From assembly GCF_020885975.1 (NCBI RefSeq), contig NZ_AP025183.1, positions 1,178,001 to 1,242,000 on the forward strand: a DNA stretch of 64,000 nt. Direction: 5' to 3'. Within the stretch, counting starts at the first letter, position 1; the number at the start of each line of letters is the position of its first letter. Under the pieces are notes generated by a model, which did no database searches, was not told where the DNA came from, and saw only the letters and a list, made by a program, of their open reading frames with translations. The DNA is from Flavobacterium ammonificans (GTDB taxonomy: Bacteria > Bacteroidota > Bacteroidia > Flavobacteriales > Flavobacteriaceae). Below, one piece after another: positions 27,167-35,449 of the stretch. The translations under genes and the position numbers were made by a program.

Positions 27167-28258
27167 TTATTGTTTTTTCAAGCGACTCTTAAATAATTTT
27201 TCAAATTTTTCAATTTTGGGTTGAATTACCATTTTGCAGTAGGGTTGACTTTTGTTGTTATTGTAATAGTCTTGGTGATAGTCTTCGGCTTTATAGAATT
27301 GAGTAAGTGGTTCAATCGTAGTTACAACAGGACTGTCGTATACTTTAGATGTCTCTAAGGCGTTAATGATGTTGTGTGCCTCTTGTTTTTCTTTTTCGTT
27401 CGTATAAAAAATAACCGAACGGTATTGCGTTCCTACATCAGCACCTTGACGGTTCAGTGTGGTTGGATCGTGAACGGTAAAAAATACTTTGAAAATTTCA
27501 TCCGTATTGGTTTGAGTTGGATCATAGGTAATTTGAACAACTTCTGCATGTCCTGTTGTTCCTGAGCAAACTTCCTCATAGGTTGGATTTTCAGTGCGAC
27601 CACCAGCATATCCTGAAACAACCGATTGAACCCCTTTTAGATTGTCGTATACTGCTTCAACACACCAATAACAACCTCCTCCAATAGTAATCGTTTTAAA
27701 GGCTCCTTTTTTTGCTACGGGCGCCGAATCTGGAACAAAATCAAGTGAAATAGCATTCATACAATATCTTTTTCCTGTTGGTTCTGGACCGTCATTAAAC
27801 AAATGTCCTAAATGGCTGTCGCATCTGCCACATAGCGCTTCGGTGCGAATCATTCCGTAGGATTTGTCTAATTTAAAGACAATACTTTCTTTATTTTCTT
27901 GTTCAAAAAAACTAGGCCAGCCACAACTGCTAGTAAATTTTTGATTGGACTGAAATAGTTTGTACCCACAAGTAGCACAATAATAAGTTCCTTTGGTTTC
28001 GTCATTCCACATCGTTCCGGTAAAAGCTCTTTCGGTATCGGCCTCACGTGCAACTGCGTACAAATCAGGAGAGAGGATTTTTTTCCACTCGGCATTAGAA
28101 ACAGTTAGTTTTGCAGTATCAGTATTGGAATAGTATGGATTTTCAGGTTTAGAAATAGTATTTGACATAACAGTAGTTTTGGATTTTTTTTGTTTTGTTG
28201 TTTGACCACATGCAGAAAAAAATAGCAAGGGAACGAGCAATAGAAAGTAATATTTCAT
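27167..28258 (-). CDS. Bifunctional peptide methionine sulfoxide reductase MsrB-MsrA lipoprotein
   Basis: A 363-residue fusion that repairs both S- and R-methionine sulfoxide. The lipobox FFSAC places the lipid-bearing Cys at residue 17. The MsrB domain (about 50-175) has zinc cysteines C94, C97, C143 and C146 and the active C166 in RYCMN. The MsrA domain (about 187-355) has GGGCYWC with the nucleophile C196. The order B then A is the common one in this phylum. As a lipoprotein it likely protects envelope proteins. It is transcribed away from idi. Confidence 0.95.
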   Translation of the reverse strand: MKYYFLLLVPLLFFSACGQTTKQKKSKTTVMSNTISKPENPYYSNTDTAKLTVSNAEWKKILSPDLYAVAREADTERAFTGTMWNDETKGTYYCATCGYKLFQSNQKFTSSCGWPSFFEQENKESIVFKLDKSYGMIRTEALCGRCDSHLGHLFNDGPEPTGKRYCMNAISLDFVPDSAPVAKKGAFKTITIGGGCYWCVEAVYDNLKGVQSVVSGYAGGRTENPTYEEVCSGTTGHAEVVQITYDPTQTNTDEIFKVFFTVHDPTTLNRQGADVGTQYRSVIFYTNEKEKQEAHNIINALETSKVYDSPVVTTIEPLTQFYKAEDYHQDYYNNNKSQPYCKMVIQPKIEKFEKLFKSRLKKQ

Positions 28259-28367
28259 AGTATTGATTGTTTGTTTTTTTACTGGTTGGTGATTTATAGG
28301 TATGTAAATTTAACACTTTTGTAGATTAGACATTCGTTAAACTTTGTTTAAAATAAAAAATCAGCGG

Positions 28368-28394
28368 TTGTACCCCTTCTTTTTTGTATTTTTG
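28368..28394 (+). promoter_or_regulatory. Promoter of idi
   Basis: TTG at 28368-28370, a 16-base spacer and a perfect TATTTTTG at 28387-28394, 17 bases before the ATG. The spacer is slightly short. Confidence 0.55.
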
Positions 28395-28411
28395 GGAACC
28401 AATAGTTTTGT

Positions 28412-28939
28412 ATGATTGAAGAGAATGTAATTTTAGTTAACGAAAGAGATGAGCCCATTGGCTTAATGCCAAAAATGGAAGCCCATGAAAAAGCGGTTTT
28501 GCATCGTGCTTTTTCTGTTTTTGTATTGAATAGCAAAAACGAAATTATGTTGCAACAACGTGCGCATCACAAATACCATTCTCCGCTTTTATGGACGAAT
28601 ACTTGTTGTAGTCATCAACGTGAAGGCGAAACAAATATTCAGGCGGGTAGTCGACGCCTTTTTGAGGAAATGGGTTTTAAAACGGAGCTCAAAGAATTAT
28701 TTCATTTTATTTACAAAGCGCCTTTTGATAATGGTTTAACAGAACATGAGTTGGACCATGTGATGATTGGGTATTACAATGACGCACCCAATATAAATAC
28801 TGAGGAAGTAGAGGATTGGAAATGGATGCCTATAGAGGCGGTTAAATCCGATATTCAGAATAATCCTGATTTGTATACCATTTGGTTCAAAATCATTTTT
28901 GACGAATTTTATCATTTTTTAGAAGAACACACCCTATAA
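28412..28939 (+). CDS. idi: Isopentenyl-diphosphate delta-isomerase, type 1
   Basis: A 175-residue Nudix-fold isomerase that interconverts IPP and DMAPP for isoprenoid synthesis. The active-site cysteine is in WTNTCCSHQ (C65/C66), and the Nudix-like helix AGSRRLFEEMGF is at 78-89. The length and N-terminus are typical. It heads a likely transcript with queD (11-base gap) and the peroxiredoxin (two-base gap), although the three functions are unrelated. Confidence 0.95.
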   Translation: MIEENVILVNERDEPIGLMPKMEAHEKAVLHRAFSVFVLNSKNEIMLQQRAHHKYHSPLLWTNTCCSHQREGETNIQAGSRRLFEEMGFKTELKELFHFIYKAPFDNGLTEHELDHVMIGYYNDAPNINTEEVEDWKWMPIEAVKSDIQNNPDLYTIWFKIIFDEFYHFLEEHTL

Positions 28940-28950
28940 AACACTTACCA

Positions 28951-29358
28951 ATGAGAGTTACGATTTCAAGAAAAGCCCACTTTAATGCGGCACACCGATT
29001 GTACAGAAAAGATTGGTCATTTGAACAAAATAATGCCGTTTTTGGGAAATGTAACAATCCGAATTTTCACGGTCACAATTACGAATTGATAGTGAGTGTA
29101 ACTGGCGAGATTGATCCAGAAACGGGTTATGTAATGGATGTTAAGATTCTTTCAGACATTATTAAGGAAGAAGTCGAAAACCAAATGGATCATAAAAATT
29201 TGAATTTAGATGTTCCTGAGTTTCAAGATTTAAATCCTACGGCTGAAAATATTGTTGTCGTAATTTGGAATAAAATTAGAAAACGCATTCCTGCAGCTCA
29301 CGACTTAGAAGTGGTTTTGTATGAAACACCACGTAATTTTGTAACCTTTAAAGGATAA
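28951..29358 (+). CDS. queD: 6-carboxytetrahydropterin synthase (6-pyruvoyl-tetrahydropterin synthase family)
   Basis: A 135-residue T-fold enzyme. The zinc histidines are H15, H40 and H42 (NFHGHNY), the catalytic Cys is C34 in GKCNNPNFHGH, and downstream DHKNLN and PTAEN supply the active-site His and Glu. This pattern fits QueD, which feeds the queuosine pathway, but pterin-synthase activity of relatives overlaps, so the exact product is inferred. Confidence 0.85.
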   Translation: MRVTISRKAHFNAAHRLYRKDWSFEQNNAVFGKCNNPNFHGHNYELIVSVTGEIDPETGYVMDVKILSDIIKEEVENQMDHKNLNLDVPEFQDLNPTAENIVVVIWNKIRKRIPAAHDLEVVLYETPRNFVTFKG

Positions 29359-29360
29359 GT

Positions 29361-29822
29361 ATGGCATTAGCAATAGGCGATAAAGTGCCTCAATTTACTG
29401 CAACAGATACTAATGGAGCTAACTTTGATAGCACTACTATCATTGGTAAAAAGCCTTTGGTACTTTATTTTTATCCAAAAGACAATACGCCAGGATGTAC
29501 TGCACAAGCTTGTAGTTTTAGGGATCAATACGAAGATTTTTTAGATCTTGGTGCTGAGGTAATTGGTGTAAGTGGCGACAGTTTAGCTTCTCATCAAAAG
29601 TTTACTAAACAATATAAGTTGCCTTTTTTACTGCTGTCTGATTCAGATAGAAAACTCCGAAGATTGTTTGGTGTTCCCACCTCTCTTTTCGGAATGTTGC
29701 CTGGAAGAGTTACTTATGTAATCGATACGGAAGGTGTTGTTCAATATGTTTTTAATAGTATGTTAGCAGGTCAGCATTTACCCAAAGCACTTGCCGCAGT
29801 AAAAAAAATAGTGGCTCAGTAA
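29361..29822 (+). CDS. bcp: Thioredoxin-dependent peroxiredoxin, BCP/PrxQ type
   Basis: A 153-residue peroxiredoxin that reduces peroxides in the cytoplasm. The peroxidatic Cys46 is in FYPKDNTPGCTAQAC and the resolving Cys51 is five residues later, the PrxQ arrangement. It begins two bases after the queD stop and so is probably translated from the same mRNA. No terminator is obvious after it. Confidence 0.93.
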   Translation: MALAIGDKVPQFTATDTNGANFDSTTIIGKKPLVLYFYPKDNTPGCTAQACSFRDQYEDFLDLGAEVIGVSGDSLASHQKFTKQYKLPFLLLSDSDRKLRRLFGVPTSLFGMLPGRVTYVIDTEGVVQYVFNSMLAGQHLPKALAAVKKIVAQ

Positions 29823-29938
29823 ACCAATAACATTTTGATTGAGACCTATTCCAGCTGCGCTAACTAAGTGTAGGTTCAATGGAAAAGCTTCAATTTTAGA
29901 AATTTACATTTCGTAGTAAGGAATAGAAAGATTATGTG

Positions 29939-29946
29939 TACTTTTG
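29939..29946 (+). promoter_or_regulatory. -7 promoter box for the 88-residue protein
   Basis: TACTTTTG is a perfect TAnnTTTG match, 27 bases before the ATG at 29974. A TTG box at the expected distance was not found. The TTG at 29944 is inside this box and cannot be the start. Confidence 0.5.
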
Positions 29947-29973
29947 CACACGCAAATTAAAATTAAAAGTAAA

Positions 29974-30240
29974 ATGGCAAACGTTAAGAATTTAAAGAAA
30001 GACATCAACTACGTTTTAGGAGATATTATTGAAGCAGTATATTTATTTGAAATTTCTACTTCAGGAGTTCCTACACCTGAGACTAATGCTTTAATCGATG
30101 AAGCTATTGCGGCTTTCGATTTATTGATCACAAAAGTTAACGCTAAAAACGTTGAAAACAAAAAAGCGCATTTCAAACAAATCAATGTAGAATTGGAACA
30201 AACTGCTAATCAATTGATTGCTAAAATCAACGAATTATAG
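29974..30240 (+). CDS. Conserved hypothetical protein of 88 residues
   Basis: A small, mostly helical, lysine-rich soluble protein (MANVKNLKKDINYVLGDIIE). No catalytic motif or membrane segment is seen. Its style matches a small protein widespread in Flavobacterium, but I cannot name a function. It sits alone between the peroxiredoxin and tRNA-Thr with its own -7 box. Confidence 0.75.
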   Translation: MANVKNLKKDINYVLGDIIEAVYLFEISTSGVPTPETNALIDEAIAAFDLLITKVNAKNVENKKAHFKQINVELEQTANQLIAKINEL

Positions 30241-30272
30241 TCGAAAAAAACCGTAAAAAAGTGCTTATTTAT

Positions 30273-30303
30273 TTTGGAAAATAGAAATTCAGAATTATAT
30301 TTG
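30273..30303 (+). promoter_or_regulatory. Promoter of tRNA-Thr
   Basis: TTTG at 30273-30276, a 19-base spacer and a perfect TATATTTG at 30296-30303. This is one of the best matches to the Bacteroidota consensus in the window. Confidence 0.75.
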
Positions 30304-30318
30304 CACCCGTAATACGCT

Positions 30319-30395
30319 GCCAGCGTAGCTCAGTTGGCTAGAGCAGCTGATTTGTAATCAGCAGGTCGTGGGTTCGAGTCCCTCCGCCGGCTCCA
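30319..30395 (+). tRNA. tRNA-Thr (TGT anticodon), CCA encoded
   Basis: A 74-base cloverleaf (30319-30392) followed by an encoded CCA. The anticodon loop TTTGTAA between GCTGA and TCAGC gives TGT, reading ACA and other threonine codons by wobble. The acceptor arms GCCAGCG and CGCCGGC pair except for an A4-C69 mismatch, and the T stem GTGGG/CCCTC has a T-T mismatch at its second pair. It has a strong promoter and a terminator and is likely functional. Confidence 0.93.
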
Positions 30396-30424
30396 AAAAC
30401 CATAACGAAAGTTATGGTTTTTTT
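30396..30424 (+). terminator. Intrinsic terminator after tRNA-Thr
   Basis: AACCATAAC, loop GAAA and GTTATGGTT form a 9-bp stem followed by a run of seven T. Confidence 0.85.
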
Positions 30425-30444
30425 ATTTCATACTATTCCACAAA

Positions 30445-30470
30445 AAAACCGACAATTAATTGTCGGTTTT
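30445..30470. terminator. Perfect palindromic bidirectional terminator
   Basis: AAAACCGACAATT joined to AATTGTCGGTTTT is a perfect 26-bp palindrome with A and T runs outside. It can serve the + strand tRNA read-through and the minus-strand DUF4369 gene ending at 30493. Confidence 0.8.
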
Positions 30471-30492
30471 TGTTTTTGTATGGATTCGATTT

Positions 30493-31203
30493 TTATTGTT
30501 GCTTTTTGATAGTAGCAATATAATCCGTCAATTTTTTCCCGTATAGCGATTTGGCTACTTTTGGTGACATTGATTTTTGAATCGTATCTAAGTATTTCAA
30601 ATTGATGTCATAAATTTCAGAAAGTGCGATATAAGGAGCTACTTCATTCTCTTTGTTATTGATAGCAAAATTAGCTGCGTGCAGGTACTTTCTTTTTATG
30701 TTGGATTCCTGTAAGTTGATGATTCGGTCCACTTCTTTAGCATTATTATTCTTCTGAGCATTGAATTTTTTTTCAATTAGAGTTAAATTTTCTTCTTGAA
30801 AGCGGCGATCTATCTTTTTGAAATCATAATATAAATCCTGGTTTTTAGAACCTGTTACTTTTGCATCGGCTAAATAGTTCTCTAAATTAGTTTCAATGTT
30901 TACATTGCCAGGTTCAGCAAAAAAGTAAAGGTTATTATCCATTGAATTGGTTACTCCTCGATCTAAGAAAAGATACAACATCTCTGGAGATTTTAATTCT
31001 ATATCAGTTTCAAAACTGGAGTTTCCCTCAATTTTAATCGTATCTATTGCAACAAGTTTGTTGTCTTTTTCTCTTTGAACATATAAAGTTCCTTTTTTTA
31101 ATCCTTTAATAGTTCCTGTAAGGTGGAGGTTGTTTTCTGATTTCTTTTCAGAACAAGCAAATAATAGTGAAGCGGCTACTAAAGCGATACTTATTTTTTT
31201 CAT
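30493..31203 (-). CDS. DUF4369 domain lipoprotein
   Basis: A 236-residue lipoprotein with lipobox LLFAC (Cys17). The N-terminal DUF4369 domain (about 25-110, HLTGTIKGLKKGTLYVQ and GNVNIETNL) is the part that usually precedes a TlpA-like thioredoxin domain in Bacteroidota. Here the thioredoxin domain is absent; the C-terminal half is a charged helical region (residues 125-236) without CxxC. The function is unknown. It is followed by the palindromic terminator shared with tRNA-Thr. Confidence 0.85.
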   Translation of the reverse strand: MKKISIALVAASLLFACSEKKSENNLHLTGTIKGLKKGTLYVQREKDNKLVAIDTIKIEGNSSFETDIELKSPEMLYLFLDRGVTNSMDNNLYFFAEPGNVNIETNLENYLADAKVTGSKNQDLYYDFKKIDRRFQEENLTLIEKKFNAQKNNNAKEVDRIINLQESNIKRKYLHAANFAINNKENEVAPYIALSEIYDINLKYLDTIQKSMSPKVAKSLYGKKLTDYIATIKKQQ

Positions 31204-31261
31204 GGGTATTTGTATTTTGGCGCAAAATAACGAAAATTGTTGGAAAGCGAGTTTGAATTAT

Positions 31262-31295
31262 AAAAAAAATCCCAATCTATTTCTAAATTGGGATT
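31262..31295 (-). terminator. Intrinsic terminator of the M61 peptidase gene
   Basis: On the minus strand AATCCCAAT and ATTGGGATT form a 9-bp stem (31268-31295) followed by a run of T. Confidence 0.8.
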
Positions 31296-31316
31296 ATTGT
31301 AGGAAAAACTATTTTT

Positions 31317-33176
31317 TTATCCTTTTAACCAAGCATTTTTCATATTGGTTTTAGCACTGTCAGTTGCTTTTAAACCTTCTACTTCTTCATAAGGCAAGCT
31401 TACTTTTCCAGTTAGGATTTGTTCTTTACCGTCTCTTTTGATTTTTACAGTAATAGCATCGTTTTCTTTCCAGTTTTCGCTTTCCCCAATCATTTCATAA
31501 ATGTTATCTAATGTGTATGCTTTGTCATTAATAGCTAAAATAATATCATTAACTCTTAAATCCAATTTTTTATAGAAATCGATTAGTTCTGTATCAGGTC
31601 GCACTAAAATTTCTTTAGTGGCTTGATTAACGGTAATGTAAGGCGATTGTCCTTTTAAGAATACGTTACCCGCTTTTTTATCATTAGTTTTAGTTACTCC
31701 CACTTTGGCTAAGAAAATCTCATAGGGAATTGGTGTTGGTCCCGATACATAAGTACTTAAAAAGTTTCCTACTTCTGGATAGGTTAGTGCAGTGATTTTT
31801 GCAAATAATTCGTCGTCATTGAAAGCTTTTTCTACACCATATTCTTTTGATAGTTGTTGCATTAAGCTCAAAATACCTCTTTCTCCATTACTTTTTTCAC
31901 GGATAATGATATCAATACACATTCCTATTAAAGCACCTTTTTGGTAGACATTTAAGTATTGGTCCTTATATGGACTCTTCAATACATTGGCACTCATAGT
32001 GGTGAATGGCATTTTATCGTCTAAGTTTTTTGCTTGTTCGATTTTTTCTGCCATACGATTTAGAAAGTCAGTTTCGTCAATTAATCCTTGATTGATTTGG
32101 AACAAATTAGCAAAATATTCCGTTACACCTTCATACATCCACAAGTGTTGTGACATTTTAGGTGCATTGTAATCAAAGTATTGAATTTCGTTAGAATGGA
32201 TTGTTAATGGGGTTAGAATATGGAAAAATTCATGAGATACCACATCAATCATCGATTTTTGTAACTCATCAAGAGGCATCATTTCAGGTAGTACAACAGT
32301 AGTAGCTGTAGGATGTTCTAATGCTCCAAATCCTTTTGCATCTTCTGGTTTCATAGACGATAAGTACAATAAAACAGAGTATTTTTTAGTAGCATTGATA
32401 TCGCCTAAAAATGTTTTCTGAGCCGTCATCATTTTTTTCATTTCAGGAGTAATGCTTTCTGCTGTTACTTTTCCTGAAGGCGAATAAACTGCAATTTGAA
32501 TTTCCATTCCGTTTACATTAAATGAGGTGTAATCCGGTTTGGCATACATAATTGGATTTTCTACTAATTCAGCATAACGAGGCGTATTGAAAACATCTTT
32601 GGTTGCACTGGCGTCAGTATCAATCATAGAAGTTGCTCCCCAAAGTGTCTCCGGATGCGTGATAGTAACTTGATAAGGCAAGTCTTTTTTGTCTTGGAAG
32701 TACCCTACAAATCCATGTGTGTTGATTACAAAATTAGTTCCGGCATCGATATTGGTTCCAGCAGGAGAAAAAATATCAGTTCCAAATCCACCGCCTTTTT
32801 CAGTGTCGAAAGTGTCATTTACCAAATAGGTAATAGTCGCTAAATTTTTAGCATTGGAAATAGACCAGGTATTGTCGTCCGTTTTTGTTACCGCTAGTGC
32901 AGTTCCTTTTGCATCAAAGGCTTTAAAATCTTCTATGTATTTTCCGTAATTATCCTCAGAATACGTTCCTGGAACAATTTTAGGAATACTATAGGTAATT
33001 TTATCCGCAGTAAATTTCGGAGATTTTACAGTCACTTTTACTTTATCGTCTTTCACATCGATAAGGTCAATGCCTACTTTAATATCTTGTTTTGGAGTAG
33101 CCTTTTTTTGGGCGTTTGCCACTTGGTTGTTCCAAAGAAAAGCCACTAGAGCTAATGCAATAATTGATTTTTTCAT
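31317..33176 (-). CDS. M61 family metallopeptidase with PDZ domain
   Basis: A 619-residue secreted protein with a signal peptide (1-22). The zinc motif HEFFH is at 315-319, with the third ligand probably E349 in MYEGVTEY. A beta-rich N-terminal domain (about 30-210) and a C-terminal PDZ-like domain (about 515-600) complete the M61 (glycyl aminopeptidase-like) layout. It probably degrades peptides in the periplasm. The transcript ends at a clear terminator. Confidence 0.92.
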   Translation of the reverse strand: MKKSIIALALVAFLWNNQVANAQKKATPKQDIKVGIDLIDVKDDKVKVTVKSPKFTADKITYSIPKIVPGTYSEDNYGKYIEDFKAFDAKGTALAVTKTDDNTWSISNAKNLATITYLVNDTFDTEKGGGFGTDIFSPAGTNIDAGTNFVINTHGFVGYFQDKKDLPYQVTITHPETLWGATSMIDTDASATKDVFNTPRYAELVENPIMYAKPDYTSFNVNGMEIQIAVYSPSGKVTAESITPEMKKMMTAQKTFLGDINATKKYSVLLYLSSMKPEDAKGFGALEHPTATTVVLPEMMPLDELQKSMIDVVSHEFFHILTPLTIHSNEIQYFDYNAPKMSQHLWMYEGVTEYFANLFQINQGLIDETDFLNRMAEKIEQAKNLDDKMPFTTMSANVLKSPYKDQYLNVYQKGALIGMCIDIIIREKSNGERGILSLMQQLSKEYGVEKAFNDDELFAKITALTYPEVGNFLSTYVSGPTPIPYEIFLAKVGVTKTNDKKAGNVFLKGQSPYITVNQATKEILVRPDTELIDFYKKLDLRVNDIILAINDKAYTLDNIYEMIGESENWKENDAITVKIKRDGKEQILTGKVSLPYEEVEGLKATDSAKTNMKNAWLKG

Positions 33177-33230
33177 TTTGAATAATTTAGATTGGGTTAT
33201 TAGTATCAGGTCTGCTGTAATTGTTACAGT

Positions 33231-34169
33231 TTACAACGAGCGAATAAAAGTAGTAATTATTGAAGATAATTCAATGCTAATAGGTAAATCAGGATTCGTG
33301 TAAGCCGCTTTATTTTCTGCATCGTCCCCTTTTATTTCTTTAAATACATGATTCATATTCTGAATAATATGGAGTTGAGCATTCAGTTTGGCTTGTTGTA
33401 ATAATTGAGCGTCTTGCACACTTACTTGAATGTCTTTGTCACCGTTGATTAGCAGGGTTGGAATCTGTAGTTTTTTGATTTCAGTTTGCGGATTGTATTT
33501 GATCCACGAAATCATATAGGGTTGCACACTTGCTCTAAATAAAGAAGCTAGCATTTGATTTTTTAATTCGAAGGTAGTGCCGTTTTTTAGTGTTTCTAAA
33601 TTTTTCTGGACTTCCTCTTTTAAGAAAGGGGCTTGCTTTTCAATTTGTTCCAAGAGAACTTCATCAATTGGGCGACCTGCTCCAGCAATTGAGATATAGG
33701 CATCAGCATTGCCATTGGCAGCCACCATACCAATTAAAGCGCCTTCGCTATGTCCTGCAACGGTAATGCTGTTGTATTTTTTTTGATTTTTGAAGTGTTG
33801 AATTACAGCTTTAGCATCGTCAATAAAGTTATCGAAAGATAAACTCGATTCGTCTAGTTTACCACTAGCCATTTGAGCAAATATTCGTTTGTCATAACTG
33901 TACACTGCAATACCATTATTGGCTAGGGCTTCGGCTAAAAGTTTCAAGGAATTATTGGATAGCCCCATTTGATTGCCATCGCGATCTGTTGGACCTGAAC
34001 CAGCTATGAGAATGACTAAATTTAGTTTTTTGTTCTGTTGGTTTGGAGTATACAAACTACCGTTCAACAAGGAATTTACTGTTATATTCTCTTTAGTAAA
34101 GGCTGCTGTGACTTGTGAAAAAGAAGATGTAGATACTATAAGGAATAATGAAATAGCGATTTTTCTCAT
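33231..34169 (-). CDS. Secreted alpha/beta hydrolase
   Basis: A 312-residue hydrolase with a signal peptide (1-19). The oxyanion-side text LIAGSGPTDRDGNQ is at 54-67 and the nucleophile elbow GHSEG at 139-143 (S141); NGDKD and NMNHVFKE supply the likely Asp and His. The GSGPTDRDGN motif is typical of envelope esterases of this family; the substrate is unknown. It lies between the terminator of the DUF2805 gene and the M61 gene, on the same strand. Confidence 0.88.
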   Translation of the reverse strand: MRKIAISLFLIVSTSSFSQVTAAFTKENITVNSLLNGSLYTPNQQNKKLNLVILIAGSGPTDRDGNQMGLSNNSLKLLAEALANNGIAVYSYDKRIFAQMASGKLDESSLSFDNFIDDAKAVIQHFKNQKKYNSITVAGHSEGALIGMVAANGNADAYISIAGAGRPIDEVLLEQIEKQAPFLKEEVQKNLETLKNGTTFELKNQMLASLFRASVQPYMISWIKYNPQTEIKKLQIPTLLINGDKDIQVSVQDAQLLQQAKLNAQLHIIQNMNHVFKEIKGDDAENKAAYTNPDLPISIELSSIITTFIRSL

Positions 34170-34186
34170 GGGTTTGCTGGACGTAT

Positions 34187-34213
34187 AAAAAAAACTCCTG
34201 TTATTCAGGAGTT
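34187..34213 (-). terminator. Intrinsic terminator of the DUF2805 gene
   Basis: AACTCCTG and CAGGAGTT form an 8-bp stem with a TTATT loop, followed on the minus strand by a run of eight T. Confidence 0.8.
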
Positions 34214-34220
34214 CTGTATT

Positions 34221-34499
34221 TTAGTCTAATTTATTTTTGATATAATATTTACCATCCAATTCATCGTCAAAATCATCAATTTTTACAGGTTTTGGTTTTG
34301 GTTTGTTGGCAGCCGCTTTCTTTTTCCACATTTCGAATTTTTCTGCGGGCATTTTCTTTTTCATAATTTCTAAAACCTCTTTTTCTACCAGTCCAAATTC
34401 TTTTTTGATAATTTCAAAAGGGTTTCTTTCTTCTAGGGCTAAAGTCATCAGTTTTTCCGTCTCTTCCCAATTTAATTCTTTACGGCTACTCTTTTTCAT
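34221..34499 (-). CDS. DUF2805 (TIGR03643) family protein
   Basis: A 92-residue protein. Its first 60 residues, LNWEETEKLMTLALEERNPF and FGLVEKEVLEIMKKKM, match DUF2805, which has a helix-turn-helix-like layout. A lysine- and proline-rich linker (AAANKPKPKPVK) and an acidic tail follow, which are longer than in many members. The function is unknown. Confidence 0.82.
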   Translation of the reverse strand: MKKSSRKELNWEETEKLMTLALEERNPFEIIKKEFGLVEKEVLEIMKKKMPAEKFEMWKKKAAANKPKPKPVKIDDFDDELDGKYYIKNKLD

Positions 34500-34605
34500 G
34501 AGGTGAAAATAATTCAGATCAATTTAATTTATAATTTATTTAGTTGTTTAGTTTTTAAATAGAAATCAATATTAATAAAAAAAATAATTACTTCAACTTG
34601 TCCGT

Positions 34606-35418
34606 TTACTTTTTTTTCTGAAAAGGTATTTTTAATAAATTCTTCAAATCATTGTGCTCATGAGGTTGCATATGAGTATCCACACCAAAGACAATTTCTT
34701 CCCTTGGTAAAACCTTAAAAGTGCCAAATAAGCGATCCCAAATAGAGAAAATATTACCATAATTACTATCTGTATACGGCATCACATAATGGTGGTGTAC
34801 TTTGTGCATATCTGGAGATACTATGAAGTAACTCAAATACAAATCCACTTTTTTAGGTAAAGCAATATTGGCATGATTGAATTGAGTGGCTACTACAGAA
34901 AGTGTTTGGTATAAAAAAACTAACCACATTGGTGTTCCAACCAAAAGTACTCCTAAGGTGGTAAATACAAATCGAATCACACTTTCGCCTGGATGGTGAC
35001 GGTTAGCTGTAGTCGTATCTATCCAAGTATCGGTATGGTGAATCAAATGAAAACGCCACAGTATTTTTACTTTGTGTTCAACCAAATGCACCAAATAAGC
35101 CCCAATTAAATCAAGTAATAACAGCCCAACTAAGGCATAAACTCCAATCGGCATTTCAGGTAACCATTGTAAAATTCCAAAATTATTGTTCACCGACCAA
35201 TCGGCTACTTGCAATAAAATGAAAGCCAAACAAAAGTTAACGATGATGGTGGTTAAAGTAAAGAATATATTAATTCCCGCATGATGCCATCTACGGTATT
35301 TAAAATTGAATAACGGAAATGCGTTTTCAATCAACCAGAAAATAGTAATTCCGCTCACTAAAATTAAGCTTCGATGCGAAGAGGGAATGGTCGAAAAGTA
35401 AGATATAATAGTGTCCAT
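34606..35418 (-). CDS. Sterol desaturase / fatty acid hydroxylase family protein
   Basis: A 270-residue polytopic membrane di-iron oxygenase. Histidine motifs are visible as HLVEH, HLIHH with RHHPGE and HKVHHH; these bind the iron pair. Substrate may be a fatty acid, carotenoid or other lipid and cannot be told. The ATG at 35418 is preferred over TTG at 35457; a perfect -7 box TATATTTG lies between the two. The gene ends a minus-strand cluster with alkB, the DMT transporter and DUF2721. Confidence 0.88.
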   Translation of the reverse strand: MDTIISYFSTIPSSHRSLILVSGITIFWLIENAFPLFNFKYRRWHHAGINIFFTLTTIIVNFCLAFILLQVADWSVNNNFGILQWLPEMPIGVYALVGLLLLDLIGAYLVHLVEHKVKILWRFHLIHHTDTWIDTTTANRHHPGESVIRFVFTTLGVLLVGTPMWLVFLYQTLSVVATQFNHANIALPKKVDLYLSYFIVSPDMHKVHHHYVMPYTDSNYGNIFSIWDRLFGTFKVLPREEIVFGVDTHMQPHEHNDLKNLLKIPFQKKK

Positions 35419-35436
35419 AATTGTATAATTTGAATT

Positions 35437-35444
35437 CAAATATA
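35437..35444 (-). promoter_or_regulatory. -7 promoter box for the sterol desaturase-like gene
   Basis: Minus-strand TATATTTG, 19 bases upstream of the ATG at 35418. It begins before the alkB stop, so the gene may have its own promoter inside the cluster. Confidence 0.5.
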
Positions 35445-35449
35445 AACAA

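Noticed and set aside
29944..29973. TTG at 29944 as the start of the 88-residue protein
   Set aside because: It lies inside the promoter box; ATG at 29974 matches the conserved start.
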